From: Deltaproteobacteria bacterium
GTDB lineage: Bacteria > Myxococcota_A > Polyangia > Polyangiales > Ga0077539
DNA: 64,000 nt
Direction: 5' to 3'
NCBI GenBank assembly: GCA_016704445.1
Contig: JADJAE010000009.1
Span: 62,001 to 126,000 of the forward strand
The position numbers were made by a program, and so were the translations under genes. The stretch's first letter is position 1. Every line of letters starts with the position of its first letter. Below the pieces are notes generated by a model. The model had not been told where the DNA came from. It did not search any database and saw only the letters and a list, made by a program, of their open reading frames with translations. Below, piece after piece: positions 17,458-26,716 of the stretch.

Positions 17458-17498
17458 CGTCCCGACCCGTCGGCTCGCATCGAGGAAGAACACCCCCC

Positions 17499-18506
17499 AT
17501 GAGACTCTCGTACCCGGCTCTCGCGCTGCTTCTGCTCGGCGGATGCTCGTCTTCCTCGGAGGGGACGGTGGTCGATGCCGGGACGCCCGATCACTCGACG
17601 GTGGACGTCGCCTCGCAGCCCGACGCGGGCGCGACGGTGGACGTGGCGGCGGTCGAGGACGTCGCCGCTACCGTCGACGCGGGCGCCTCGACGGACGTGT
17701 CACCGGCGGTGGCGAGGCTCGTCGCCGAGCGCCCGTATCGCCTGGTGGTGCCGGATGACAACGACCCGCGCCGCGCGGCGCCGCTGCTCATCCTGCTGCA
17801 CGGCTACGGCGCCTCGGGGAGCATCCAGGAGCTGTACTTCCAGATGGCGCGCGAGACCAACCCCCGGGGCATCCTCTACGCGATCCCCGACGGCACCCTC
17901 GACGTGACCATGCGCCGCTACTGGAACGCCACGGACGCCTGCTGCGACTTCGCCCGCGGAGGGGTCGACGACGTGGCCTACCTCGACGCGATCATCGACG
18001 ACGTCTCCGCGCGCTACGCCGTCGACCCGCGGCGGATCTTCCTCCTCGGGCACTCCAACGGCGGCTTCATGGCGCACCGGATGGCCTGCGAGCGGGCGAG
18101 CCGCATCGCGGCGGTGGTGAGCCTCGCGGGCGCGACCTTCAACGACCCCACGCGCTGCACCCCCGCAGAGCCCGTCGCGGTGCTCCAGGTGCACGGCACC
18201 CTCGACGCGACCATCGCCTACGAGGGCGGCAGCAACATCGGGTCGACGTACCCCAGCGCGGTGACCAGCGTGTCGCGCTGGGCGGGCTACGACCGCTGCG
18301 CGAGCGCCCCCACGGCAGGGGCGATGCTCGACCTCGACACGGCGGTGCCCGGCGCCGAGACCCGGGTCTCCCGCCATGAGGGCTGCATGGGCGGCGGGGC
18401 CGAACTCTGGACGATCCAGGGCGGCTCGCACCTCCCGGCGATCGGCCCGCGGTGGTCGGCGCTCACCCTCGACTGGCTGATGGCGCACCCGAAGGCCGCG
18501 CGCTGA
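17499..18506 (+). CDS. Lipoprotein esterase of the PHB depolymerase/feruloyl esterase type
   Basis: 335 residues with lipobox LLGGC (Cys16) and an Asp/Val-rich spacer to about residue 68. The hydrolase domain begins RPYRLVVP and has the family signature LLILLHGYGASG, IPDGTLDVTMRRYWNATDACCDF and nucleophile elbow LGHSNGG (Ser186). The catalytic His is probably in GGSHLPAIGPRW. The CC pair in ACCDF is typical of the COG3509 group. It hydrolyses ester bonds of polymers or plant phenolics in relatives; substrate here unknown. It should be anchored to the envelope. Confidence 0.85.
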   Translation: MRLSYPALALLLLGGCSSSSEGTVVDAGTPDHSTVDVASQPDAGATVDVAAVEDVAATVDAGASTDVSPAVARLVAERPYRLVVPDDNDPRRAAPLLILLHGYGASGSIQELYFQMARETNPRGILYAIPDGTLDVTMRRYWNATDACCDFARGGVDDVAYLDAIIDDVSARYAVDPRRIFLLGHSNGGFMAHRMACERASRIAAVVSLAGATFNDPTRCTPAEPVAVLQVHGTLDATIAYEGGSNIGSTYPSAVTSVSRWAGYDRCASAPTAGAMLDLDTAVPGAETRVSRHEGCMGGGAELWTIQGGSHLPAIGPRWSALTLDWLMAHPKAAR

Positions 18507-18510
18507 AGTA

Positions 18511-18996
18511 TCAGCGAAGGTACTGCGCCAGCGGCTGGATCACCGCCTGCGCCTCGGGGTCAGGGAAGGTGCGCGAGGCGAGAGCGCAGAGCGCGACGAC
18601 GTAGGCGTGGTGAAGCGGCGCTCGAGAGGGCGACGGGCACCACGACGAGAAGCGGTGCAGCTCGCCGTAGACGAGGGCCTCGTGGAGCACCGTCATCCCG
18701 TCGCGCGCGCCCTGCGGCGCCGAGTGCAGCGGGAGCCTGGGCATCGCCGCGGCGAGGGCCTCCAGCGCGTCGGCGCCCAGCGCCGCCTCCCACACCCGAG
18801 GCCGCGGAGGATCACCCTGCGGCTGCGCGCTCATCCCCGCGTCGAGCATCGCCCAGGAGCGCGCGGCGAGGGGCAGCGAGCGGAGCTCGATCCAGCCGCC
18901 GGCGTCGATGTCGGTGACGGTGATGGCGACGTCGTCGTGGAAGGTCGGGTGGAACTCCGCGCGCCACACCCGAGAGACCCCGGATGGGTTGGTCAT
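18511..18996 (-). CDS. Conserved hypothetical protein coupled to the deacylase
   Basis: 161 residues. Its ATG overlaps the deacylase stop (ATGA, 18993-18996), so the two are translated together. The sequence (RVWRAEFHPTFHDDVAITVTD, WIELRSLPLAARSWAM) suggests a beta-rich soluble domain with a helical C-terminal half (LHHAYVVALCALASRTFPDPEAQAVIQPLAQYL). No family is recognised. A cytosolic partner or accessory of the amidohydrolase is possible from coupling only. Confidence 0.6.
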   Translation of the reverse strand: MTNPSGVSRVWRAEFHPTFHDDVAITVTDIDAGGWIELRSLPLAARSWAMLDAGMSAQPQGDPPRPRVWEAALGADALEALAAAMPRLPLHSAPQGARDGMTVLHEALVYGELHRFSSWCPSPSRAPLHHAYVVALCALASRTFPDPEAQAVIQPLAQYLR

Positions 18997-20756
18997 CGCC
19001 GCGCCTCGCCCGCCGGGAGAAAGCGCCCGAACCCTCGCTCGCGACCGACGGCGGGGAGCGGCACCCCGTCGCGCACCGCGAGGCGGCCGTTGACCACCAC
19101 GGCGGGCACCGCGGCGTCGTTGCGGCGCACCATGCGGGGATATCCCCCGAGCTCGGGCATCGGCTCCTCGCGGATCGTGTCGATGGCGTCGAGCTGCGCC
19201 GGGTCGATGACCACGATGTCCGCGCGGCGGCCGACGCCGAGCACCCCCGCGTCGAGGCCGAGCCACTCCCCGATCTCGCCGGTGCAGCGGTGCACCGCGC
19301 GCTCGATGCTCATGAAGGGCACGCCGTCGCGCTCCGCGTCGCGCGCGATGCGCAGCATGAAGAGCGCGTAGTTGTAGAAGGCCATGTTGCGCAGGTGCGC
19401 CCCGGCGTCGGAGAAGCCGACCATGATGTCCGGGTGCGCGAGGATCCAGCGCAGGTGCTCGGGGCGGTCGTTGGCGATGGTGGTGAACCAGCGGAGCGCG
19501 TCGCCGTGCTCTGCGCAGAGGTCGAGGAAGACGTCCACCACGTCCTCCTTGCGCTCTCGGGCGATGGCGTCGAAGGAGCGGCCCACGAGCGACGCGTCGG
19601 GGCACGAGATCACCTCGGACACCCGGAAATCCCGGTGGAACACCTTCGGAGCGATCAGGCTGGTCCACTGTCGGCGAAACCAGCTCCGGTACTTCGGGTC
19701 GCGCAGCAGCGCCCGGCGCTCGGCCATCTGCTCGAGGTGCAGCGCCGCGGTGCCCGCCCCCATCTCCTCGAAGACCGGCGCGTCGAGGCCGTCGACGAAC
19801 ATCTCGAAGCGCACCGGCAGCGCCTGGAAGCGCACGTCCGCGCGGAAGACCGTGTTCATCACCCGCGCCATCCCGGCGATGAGCCGGTAGAGCCAGCGGC
19901 TCGATCGCACGTCCGCCAGCGACACGATGCTCGTGCGCAGCGGCCGCCGGAACATCCCCATGCTCTCGTAGAAGAACAGGAAGATGTCGTACTTCGCGGA
20001 GATGTTGGGAATGCCCTGCAGCACCCGCCCTCGCTCCCTCACCACCTGGGCGAGCCCGTCGATCTCCGACCACGACGCGAAGGTGCCGGGCAGGGGCTGC
20101 GAGCGGTGGCGCGTGCCGCCGAGCTTGTCCCAGCGGTTGGTGTTGAGGCTGAGCCCGGTGAAGCCCGCGTCGAGCGCGTCGGAGAGCCAGCGGGCCATCG
20201 TCGCCCGCTCCTCCTTCGTCGCTCGTACGCCCTTCGTCACCGAGCGGGTGAGCCCCATGGTGGCGCAGCGCAGGTCCGAGTGCCCGAGGAAGGCCGCCAC
20301 GTTGGGGCCGAGCGGCAGCGCGTCGAGGTGCTCCCGGTACTGCGCCGGCGTCGACCAGGTCTTCTTCGACTCGAAGAGCGGCAGCACGTGCTCGCGGGGG
20401 ATCGCCTCGACGCGAGTGAACATGTCCGCGATGTCGAGCGGCGAGCTCAGCACCGTGCCGAGCGAGCAGCTCCCCACCAGCACCGTGGTGACCCCGTGCC
20501 GCAGCGACTCGGAGAGCGAAGGGGCCGCCTCCAGCTCGGCGTCGTAGTGGGTGTGGAGGTCGATGAAGCCGGGCATCACCCAGCGGCCCGTCGCGTCGAC
20601 GAGCTCGCGCGCCTCGTCCTCGGAGTAGGGCGCCTCGCGCACCTCGACGAGGTGGCCGTCGCGGATCCCGAGGCTGCGCCGCGCCGCGGGCGCGCCGGTG
20701 CCGTCGAAGTACAATCCGCCGTTGATGGCGAGGTCGAGGGTCGGGCCGCTGGACAT
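18993..20756 (-). CDS. N-acyl-D-amino-acid deacylase family amidohydrolase
   Basis: 587 residues. Amidohydrolase-superfamily signs: N-terminal beta domain (LDLAINGGLYFDGTG), metal motif GFIDLHTHYD (HTH at 68-70), SLRHGVTTVLVGSCS, and the late metal Asp in MVGFSDAGAHLR. The C-terminal PADIVVIDP-like strand (GVGRRADIVVIDPAQL) and VVVNGRLAVRDG are typical. COG3653 members remove the acyl group from N-acyl-D-amino acids or are related aminoacylases with zinc. The protein is larger than the 480-residue prototypes because of a helical insert at about 190-380 (KYDIFLFFYESMGMFRRPL). Cytosolic. Confidence 0.88.
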   Translation of the reverse strand: MSSGPTLDLAINGGLYFDGTGAPAARRSLGIRDGHLVEVREAPYSEDEARELVDATGRWVMPGFIDLHTHYDAELEAAPSLSESLRHGVTTVLVGSCSLGTVLSSPLDIADMFTRVEAIPREHVLPLFESKKTWSTPAQYREHLDALPLGPNVAAFLGHSDLRCATMGLTRSVTKGVRATKEERATMARWLSDALDAGFTGLSLNTNRWDKLGGTRHRSQPLPGTFASWSEIDGLAQVVRERGRVLQGIPNISAKYDIFLFFYESMGMFRRPLRTSIVSLADVRSSRWLYRLIAGMARVMNTVFRADVRFQALPVRFEMFVDGLDAPVFEEMGAGTAALHLEQMAERRALLRDPKYRSWFRRQWTSLIAPKVFHRDFRVSEVISCPDASLVGRSFDAIARERKEDVVDVFLDLCAEHGDALRWFTTIANDRPEHLRWILAHPDIMVGFSDAGAHLRNMAFYNYALFMLRIARDAERDGVPFMSIERAVHRCTGEIGEWLGLDAGVLGVGRRADIVVIDPAQLDAIDTIREEPMPELGGYPRMVRRNDAAVPAVVVNGRLAVRDGVPLPAVGRERGFGRFLPAGEARR

Positions 20757-20810
20757 CCCCGGAGCGTAACCCCGCCCGCCCGCGAGTGGGCGTAGGCTCC
20801 GGCGCGAGCC

Positions 20811-22682
20811 ATGGGAGAGATCACCGAGTCCATCGCCCTGGAGATCGACGAGCGCCACGCCCGCCACCCCGGGAGGCCCGACCTCGAGCTGCTGGAGCAC
20901 CTGCTCGTGGCCGTGCAGCGGGAGCGCGTCGCCGCCGTCGGGTACGACACCGCCCGCCTCGGAGAGCGCCTCGCCAGGTCGCCGCTCCCGGAGCGGGCGC
21001 GTCGCACCATCGCCCGCGCCGTCGGGCAGATCTGGCTCGACGAGAACATGCACGCCCGCTACCTGCTGGGGATGCTGCTGCGGCAGCCCGACCTCGCGAC
21101 GCGCCTGGGCGCCGAGCGGCAGAGCGCCGAAGGGGGCGTCGGCGGCTGGATGACCGCGGTGCAGCAGCACGCCACCTGGGGAGACGCCCCCGCCGAGCGC
21201 CTCGCCGCCGCGCTCGTGGATGCGGGGGGACGGCTCTCCGGGCGCATCCCCGAGGCAGTGCGCTCGTCGCTCACCTACGCCCCGCTGCGGGCCTGGTGCG
21301 ACTTCAGCATCGACGCCGAAGACAGCGCGGTGATCTCCTTCGAGCGCATGCTCGCGCTCGCCGCCGAGGTGCTCGCGATGCCCTCCGCCGAGCTCGCGCT
21401 GCCCGTGGGCTTCACGCAGGAGCTCGCCCGGATGCGCCGCGACGAGCTCGCGCACTCGCGGCTCTTCGGCGTCATCGGCGGGATGCTCGGCGAGGACGAC
21501 GGCTTCGTGCCGGGCTGCGACGCCGACGCACTGGACGCCGCCCTCGAGGCCATCGAGCGGGAGCTCTCGCTGCCGGCCGCGGGGCACCGCGCGGTGGCCT
21601 CGTCGCACCCGGTGGGGGGCGGCGGGGTGGTGGTCGTGGCGCGGGGCGAAGGCGACGCGGAGAAGCTGGCGACCTTCGATCGGGCCCTCGACGAGTCGGG
21701 CTTCGACGAGGCCATCGCCCGTCGCGTGGCGGCCTCGGGCAGGCGCACGGAGGAGGCCCTGGTCGTCATCAAGGTCGACCTGATGCTGGCCTGGCACCGG
21801 CGCGATCCTTCGTCGCACGTCGACCCGGAGCTCGTCGAGCGGATGGTCGAGCGGCTGCGTTCGCGGGGCTACCGCGACATCGTGGTGTGCGACGCGCAGA
21901 ACGTCTACGCGCGCTTCTTCGGCAACCGGGACATCGCCTCCGTCGGTCGCTACGTGGGCCTGAGCGGGGAGGGCTACCGCCTCGTCGACCTCGCGGACGA
22001 GCAGGAGCCCCACGCCTTCGCCCGCGCGATGGGCGTGTACTCCGTGGGCCGCTCGTGGCGCGACGCCGACGCGAGGGTGTCCTTCGCCACGCTCAAGACG
22101 CACCCCTCGGCGGTGGCGCAGCTCTGCCTGCGAAACGCGGGCACGGTGATCCCGCAGACGGGGGAGTATTTCTTCTCCGACCGCCTCACGGATTTCACCC
22201 ACCTCGTGACGGCGGTGTTGCACGACCTGCCGCCGCATTTCGGCGTGATCGACGGATACTCCTGGGCCGCGGACGGGCTGCTGGGCGTGATGGCCGACCC
22301 GACGCCGAGGCACCCGGGGATCGTGATCGCGGGCGAGGACGTGCTCGCCGTCGACCACGTGGCGCTGCAGCTCATGGGAGAGCGCGACCCGTACCGCGCT
22401 CCGGACCTTCGCGCCGCGCTGGAGTGCTTCGGCGACGCGATGGCGCGAGCGGAGCTTCGCGGCGACCTCACGCCCATCGAGGGCTGGTCGGCGGCGGACG
22501 CGGGGCTGCTCTCCGCGCCGCTCGCGGCCCTCGCGGAGCCGGTCTACGCGCGCTTCGGGGGGCGAGGCGCGGTGTTCGTCCCGGACCTCGATCCGGAGGC
22601 CTTTCCGCCCATCGGAGAGACCACCGCGCTGCGCGCCGCGCGTCGCTTCATGCGGGCGCTGCTCGGCATCGGCGGTCGGTGA
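20811..22682 (+). CDS. Ferritin-like/DUF362 fusion protein
   Basis: 623 residues. Residues about 1-260 are helical and ferritin-like (RARRTIARAVGQIWLDENMHARYLLGML, VISFERMLALAAEV, LARMRRDELAHSRLFGVIGGML), with Glu and paired Glu/His residues placed as in di-iron carboxylate proteins. Residues about 270-600 match DUF362: VIKVDLMLAWHRRDPSSHVDPELVERMVERL, RDIVVCDAQNVY, ATLKTHP, GVIDGYSWAADGLLGVM, and VLAVDHVALQLMG. DUF362 proteins often sit with iron-sulfur or tRNA-modification genes. The enzyme reaction is unknown. A single-gene unit, divergent from the deacylase operon. Confidence 0.7.
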   Translation: MGEITESIALEIDERHARHPGRPDLELLEHLLVAVQRERVAAVGYDTARLGERLARSPLPERARRTIARAVGQIWLDENMHARYLLGMLLRQPDLATRLGAERQSAEGGVGGWMTAVQQHATWGDAPAERLAAALVDAGGRLSGRIPEAVRSSLTYAPLRAWCDFSIDAEDSAVISFERMLALAAEVLAMPSAELALPVGFTQELARMRRDELAHSRLFGVIGGMLGEDDGFVPGCDADALDAALEAIERELSLPAAGHRAVASSHPVGGGGVVVVARGEGDAEKLATFDRALDESGFDEAIARRVAASGRRTEEALVVIKVDLMLAWHRRDPSSHVDPELVERMVERLRSRGYRDIVVCDAQNVYARFFGNRDIASVGRYVGLSGEGYRLVDLADEQEPHAFARAMGVYSVGRSWRDADARVSFATLKTHPSAVAQLCLRNAGTVIPQTGEYFFSDRLTDFTHLVTAVLHDLPPHFGVIDGYSWAADGLLGVMADPTPRHPGIVIAGEDVLAVDHVALQLMGERDPYRAPDLRAALECFGDAMARAELRGDLTPIEGWSAADAGLLSAPLAALAEPVYARFGGRGAVFVPDLDPEAFPPIGETTALRAARRFMRALLGIGGR

Positions 22683-22700
22683 GCCCGCCGCCGCCTCGGC

Positions 22701-23399
22701 TCAGACCGTGGCGCCGAACAGGCGGCCGACCGCGGCGGTGAGCGCCATCGCGAGCGATCCGAGCACCACCACCCGGGCCGTCGCCTTGAGCACCTTCGCG
22801 CCGCCCATGCGCGCCGAGAGCGCCCCGAGCGCCGCGAGGAAGAGCAGCGTGGTGACGACGAGCACCGGGAGCACGAGCCGCGCTGGAGAGAGCGCCGCGG
22901 CCACCATGGGCATCGCCGCACCCACGGTGAAGGTCGCCGCGCTGGAGAGCGCCGCCTGCCCCGGCCGAGCGACGCTGCTCTCGGACATCCCGAGCTCGTC
23001 CCGCCGGTGGGCGCCCAGCGCGTCGTGCTCGGTGAGCTGCTGCGCCACCTCAGCGGCGAGCTCGGGGGAGAGGCCCTTGGCCACGTAGATGCCGGCGAGC
23101 TCGGCCTTCTCGTGCGCCGGATCGGCCTTGAGCTCGGACTCCTCGAGCGCAAGGTCGGCCGCCTCGAGGTCCGCCTGGGAGCTGACCGAGACGTACTCGC
23201 CAGCGGCCATGGACATCGCTCCCGCGACCAGGCCCGCTCCGCCCGCCACCAGCAGCGCGCTGCGGTTCGACTGCGCCGCCGCGACCCCGACGAGCAGGCT
23301 CGCGGTAGAGACGATGCCGTCGTTGGCGCCCATCACCGCGGCGCGCAGCCACGCGGCCCTCCCGGTGCGGTGCCGCTCTGGATGAGGAAGTCGGCTCAT
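22701..23399 (-). CDS. VIT1/CCC1-family iron/manganese transporter
   Basis: 232 residues. The first membrane domain starts AAVMGANDGIVSTASLLVGVAAAQ, with the Asp of GxNDG, and continues GLVAGAMSMAAGEYVSVSSQAD, the family signature. A cytosolic helical hairpin rich in Glu/Asp (ADLALEESELKADPAHEKAELAG) supplies the metal-binding Glu residues. The second membrane part has PMVAAALSPARLVLPVLVVTTLLFLAAL and a C-terminal helix pair. VIT proteins move Fe2+ or Mn2+ out of the cytosol by proton antiport. Convergent with the ferritin-like/DUF362 gene. Confidence 0.92.
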   Translation of the reverse strand: MSRLPHPERHRTGRAAWLRAAVMGANDGIVSTASLLVGVAAAQSNRSALLVAGGAGLVAGAMSMAAGEYVSVSSQADLEAADLALEESELKADPAHEKAELAGIYVAKGLSPELAAEVAQQLTEHDALGAHRRDELGMSESSVARPGQAALSSAATFTVGAAMPMVAAALSPARLVLPVLVVTTLLFLAALGALSARMGGAKVLKATARVVVLGSLAMALTAAVGRLFGATV

Positions 23400-23441
23400 G
23401 GCCTATGAGGGTCGCTCGGCACCGCGCACGGTGTCGAGGCC

Positions 23442-23888
23442 TCAGCGCAGCCGGGCCGTCTCCACCAGCCAGTCGTCGCCGTGCTTTCGCAGCACGTACT
23501 CCGCCGAGGGAGCGCCCTCGCTGGAGTAGAGCTGCATCGACACCGAGGCGCTGCGGGCGCCCATGGTGACGCTCTTGCGCAGCACCCTGAACCTCGTGCC
23601 CGCCACGGCCAGCAGCCGCTCTCGCACCCGCTGCCGCAGGGACTCGCGCTCGCCGGGACCGTAGGCCTCCGTCGCCTCGTAGGCGGTGATCTCCACGGGC
23701 TGGCGGTCAGGGTCGACGTAGCGCAGCGCCGCGTCGATGCGCGCGGGGGTTACCTCGCCGCTCACGGCGTCGACGAAGCGATCGACCCGGTCGCGGTCGG
23801 TGACCACGAGGGTGCGGGTGGCCACGATCGACGCGACGAGCGCGGCGACCCCGAGCACCACCCAGCGCTGTCTCTGTCCGGCCGTCAT
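23442..23888 (-). CDS. Single-pass membrane protein, unknown function
   Basis: 148 residues. One N-terminal transmembrane helix (RWVVLGVAALVASIVATRTLVV) is followed by a periplasmic domain that looks like a small NTF2-like/SnoaL-type fold: RVDRFVDAVSGEVTPARIDAALRYVD, then strands FRVLRKSVTMGARSASVSMQLYSS and HGDDWLVETARLR. No catalytic residues stand out. It follows the large lipoprotein gene after a hairpin. Confidence 0.65.
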   Translation of the reverse strand: MTAGQRQRWVVLGVAALVASIVATRTLVVTDRDRVDRFVDAVSGEVTPARIDAALRYVDPDRQPVEITAYEATEAYGPGERESLRQRVRERLLAVAGTRFRVLRKSVTMGARSASVSMQLYSSEGAPSAEYVLRKHGDDWLVETARLR

Positions 23889-23915
23889 GAGGGTACCTGG
23901 GAGTGTATACGCCGT

Positions 23916-23935
23916 CCGCGGCCCTTCGGCCGCGG
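23916..23935 (-). terminator. Hairpin after the large Ig/BPI-like lipoprotein gene
   Basis: An 8-bp perfect stem (CCGCGGCC/GGCCGCGG) with a 4-base loop lies 5 bases after the stop at 23941 and 27 bases before the next gene. No T-run follows, so this is a structural rather than classical terminator. Confidence 0.55.
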
Positions 23936-23940
23936 CGGGG

Positions 23941-26649
23941 TCAACGCTGGCCGAAGCCGCCGCGGAGCTCGAAGTGCTGCCGGGCGTTGCCGAGGGAGGG
24001 GGAGCGGATGCCCAGCTCCGCGCCCACCGGGAGCCCGTAGCTGCGGAGCGACTCGGGGATGGTGAAGCCCGGGATGGGGATCGCCGGGAGCGCGTCGTTG
24101 AGCGAGCGCTCGGCGTACTGCTGCACCAGCGCGCGGATTCCCATGACCAGGGCGTCGCGCTCGCTCATCGGGATCGACTCGCTGGTGACGGAGATCTTGA
24201 CCTCGTCGAGGGTGACCCCGCCGAAGCGCAGGGTGTTGCCCGAGAGCGAGACCGCCCCGGAGGCGCGCGCCCCGACGGAGATGCGGAAGGGCTGAGGCAC
24301 GCCGGGCATGGTGAACGCGACCTCCAGGGCCCCGAGGTCGAGGTTGATGCGACCGTCGGCGCGCAGGAAGGCCACCGGCGGCAGCAGCCCCGTCACGTCG
24401 AAGCGCGAGCCCGCGGGGAGGCTGCTGGAGAAGCGCGAGGCGGGGAGGCCCACGTCGAGCCAGCCGCCGCGCCAGAGAGAGTGCATCGCCTGGTTGAGCA
24501 CCGCGACGTGCACCGAGACGGTGGCCGGGGTGGAGACCGTCGGCTCGCCGGTGTCGCCGGGCGGGAGCGCGATGCCGCGGGAGGCGCGGGCGTGGGCGGG
24601 CGTGGCGGTCGAGAGCAGCGTGCCCAGGCCGAAGCGCAGCCGCGCGGCGGTGTCGGACACGGAGGAGACGTTGACGCCGAAGCGCAGCGGGGTGGGCGTA
24701 GCGCCGTCGAGCCGGGGGACGCTGAAGGTCGCCCCGAGGCTGGAGATGTCGAGGCCCGAGAGCACGCCGTCGAGCACGCGGGAGAAGTTGGTGCTCACGT
24801 AGTCGCGCAGGGTGTTGGACACGAGGTTGCGCACGGTGCCGTTGGCGAGGCTGACCACGACGTCGACGATGGCGCCGGTGATGCCCGAGAAGTCGGTGGA
24901 GATGCGGCCCACGCTGGTGGTGACGGAGCCCGGGCGCACGGTGGCGCGGGGGCGGCCGCCGGAGGAGGCGAGGTCGAAGGTGACGCCGACCTCCACCGAG
25001 GCCACGTTGACCCAGCCGGAGGTGCTGAGGGTGCCTCCGATGCGAAGGCGTACGCGGATGTTCTCGAAGCGCACCACCGCGCGGAGGCCGCCGTCGACGA
25101 GGCTCAGCGAGGTGGTGTTGGGCCCGTTGAGCTCGCTGCGCTCGTAGTTCACCTCCGAGCGGAACACGCAGGTGCAGGCGCTGAAGACGCACACCCGCTG
25201 GTCGCAGGAGTTGGCCTTGAGGGGGTTGGCCGCGAGGAGCGAGCTGTGGAGCTGGTCGCGCAGCCCCTGGCTGTTGACCACGCGCTGGAGCACGTCGTCG
25301 ATGGAGGTGATCGGGGTCGTCGGGTCGCCGTCGTCGACGGCGTCCTGGCGAAGGAGCATCTGGGCGCCGTCGGTGAGGTGGGCGGCCTCGCCGTTCCAGC
25401 GGTCGCTGGCGAGGAAGGCGCAGGTGCGGGAGTTCTCCCGGCCGTCGGTGTCCGTCGCGGTGACGTCGACGAAGTTCACCCCCCAGCGGGTGGTGACCGG
25501 GACGCTCACTTCGCCCATGTCGTTGACCGTCGCCGCGCGCCCGCTGACGGTCACGCTCCGCACCCCGGTGGTGTCCGCGAGGCGCGCCTGGAAGGTCACC
25601 ATCGACCCGGCGGCCGCGTTGACCATCGAGCCGTGCGCGGGGCCCGCGCACTCGATCGCCGGCCCGCTGGAGTCGACCACGAAGGATGTCGTCTGCACGA
25701 GCTCGCGGTCGCCCTCGGTCGCGCCGCCGACCCGCACGGTCACGGTGTAGCGGCCCTCGCGCTCGAAGGTGAGCAGCGAGCCCGCGACCGCGGCCATGGG
25801 GCTGCTGGTGTAGGTGAGCATCGCGTCGGGGATGCGGTTGCCGTAGCGGTCGGACACCGTCGCCTGGATGTCGACCGAGGCGCCGAGCGCGTAGGTGGGC
25901 ATGTCCGGAGAGCGCGCGATGACCAGCGTCGCTGGCAGCCCCGGGCGCACCGTGAGCGCGGCTCCCTCGCCGGTCGCTCCGGGCACCACGCAGGTCGCCG
26001 TGTACATCCCCGCGCGCTCGATGCGGGCGGCGAGGCCGGTCACGGTGGCGCCCATGCCCGCCGGGTCGAGGCGCAGCGTGGCCGGGGCCCCGGTGACGGC
26101 GTTGCCGAAGGCGTCGGTGACGGCGCAGGTGGCCGTGGCGGTCTCTCCCGCGGCGATCGAGGCGCGGTCGAGGGTGGTGGTGACCCGCGCGGCGTCGCCC
26201 GGGGTGATGGCCACCCGGGCGGGGGTCGCGTCGGAGATCGAGAGCATCGGGAAGGAGCAGGCCGCGGTGACCTCGCCCACACGCACGGCGAGGGTGCGGC
26301 CGGACTCGTCGCGCACCGCGTCGGGGGCCACGAAGGAGATCGTGGGCGTCGCGCCCATCGGGGTGGGGAGGGCGTTGCCGAGCACGTCGCGCAGGGTGCA
26401 GGTGACGGTGATGGCCTGGCCCGCGCGCACCGTCGCCGGGGCGGCGGTCTCCACGGAGGCGGGCACCGCGGCGGGGGCGTCGATGGGCTCGGGGGTGTCC
26501 TCCGGGGCGGGGACGTCGTCAGGGCCCGCGTCGGCGGGGGCGGCGTCTTCGCCGGGGGGCGCCGTGTCGGCGGTGCCGCTGTTGGAGCACGCGAAGAAGA
26601 CAACCGGGAGCGCGCAGAGGCGCAGCAGGAAGAACAGTCGTTGACCCAT
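23941..26649 (-). CDS. Large lipoprotein with Ig-like domains and BPI/TULIP-like C-terminal part
   Basis: 902 residues. Lipobox FFACS (Cys21) then an Asp/Pro spacer. Residues about 65-400 hold four or five bacterial Ig-like repeats (TVRAGQAITVTCTLRDVLGN, SIAAGETATATCAVTDAFGN, YALGASVDIQATVSDRYGN). After that is a long region of hydrophobic strands and helices (RVVNSQGLRDQLHSSLLAANPL, VVVSLANGTVRNLVSNTLRDYV) ending LNDALPAIPIPGFTIPESLR and AELGIRSPSLGNARQHFELRG. The LP-x-IPIP element and strand pattern recall eukaryotic BPI/LBP and bacterial TULIP lipid-binding proteins. Likely an outer-membrane lipid or hydrophobic-ligand binder; weakly supported. Confidence 0.6.
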   Translation of the reverse strand: MGQRLFFLLRLCALPVVFFACSNSGTADTAPPGEDAAPADAGPDDVPAPEDTPEPIDAPAAVPASVETAAPATVRAGQAITVTCTLRDVLGNALPTPMGATPTISFVAPDAVRDESGRTLAVRVGEVTAACSFPMLSISDATPARVAITPGDAARVTTTLDRASIAAGETATATCAVTDAFGNAVTGAPATLRLDPAGMGATVTGLAARIERAGMYTATCVVPGATGEGAALTVRPGLPATLVIARSPDMPTYALGASVDIQATVSDRYGNRIPDAMLTYTSSPMAAVAGSLLTFEREGRYTVTVRVGGATEGDRELVQTTSFVVDSSGPAIECAGPAHGSMVNAAAGSMVTFQARLADTTGVRSVTVSGRAATVNDMGEVSVPVTTRWGVNFVDVTATDTDGRENSRTCAFLASDRWNGEAAHLTDGAQMLLRQDAVDDGDPTTPITSIDDVLQRVVNSQGLRDQLHSSLLAANPLKANSCDQRVCVFSACTCVFRSEVNYERSELNGPNTTSLSLVDGGLRAVVRFENIRVRLRIGGTLSTSGWVNVASVEVGVTFDLASSGGRPRATVRPGSVTTSVGRISTDFSGITGAIVDVVVSLANGTVRNLVSNTLRDYVSTNFSRVLDGVLSGLDISSLGATFSVPRLDGATPTPLRFGVNVSSVSDTAARLRFGLGTLLSTATPAHARASRGIALPPGDTGEPTVSTPATVSVHVAVLNQAMHSLWRGGWLDVGLPASRFSSSLPAGSRFDVTGLLPPVAFLRADGRINLDLGALEVAFTMPGVPQPFRISVGARASGAVSLSGNTLRFGGVTLDEVKISVTSESIPMSERDALVMGIRALVQQYAERSLNDALPAIPIPGFTIPESLRSYGLPVGAELGIRSPSLGNARQHFELRGGFGQR

Positions 26650-26716
26650 GGCAGCCGTGGACCATGCAACGGAGCCGGGCCGACGAACAGGGCGGCAACG
26701 GGAGCGCGTCAGTGCG

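Noticed and set aside
19000..22300. Long antisense frames over the deacylase and ferritin-like/DUF362 genes
   Set aside because: Their sequence lacks any motif and mirrors the codon pattern of the real genes.
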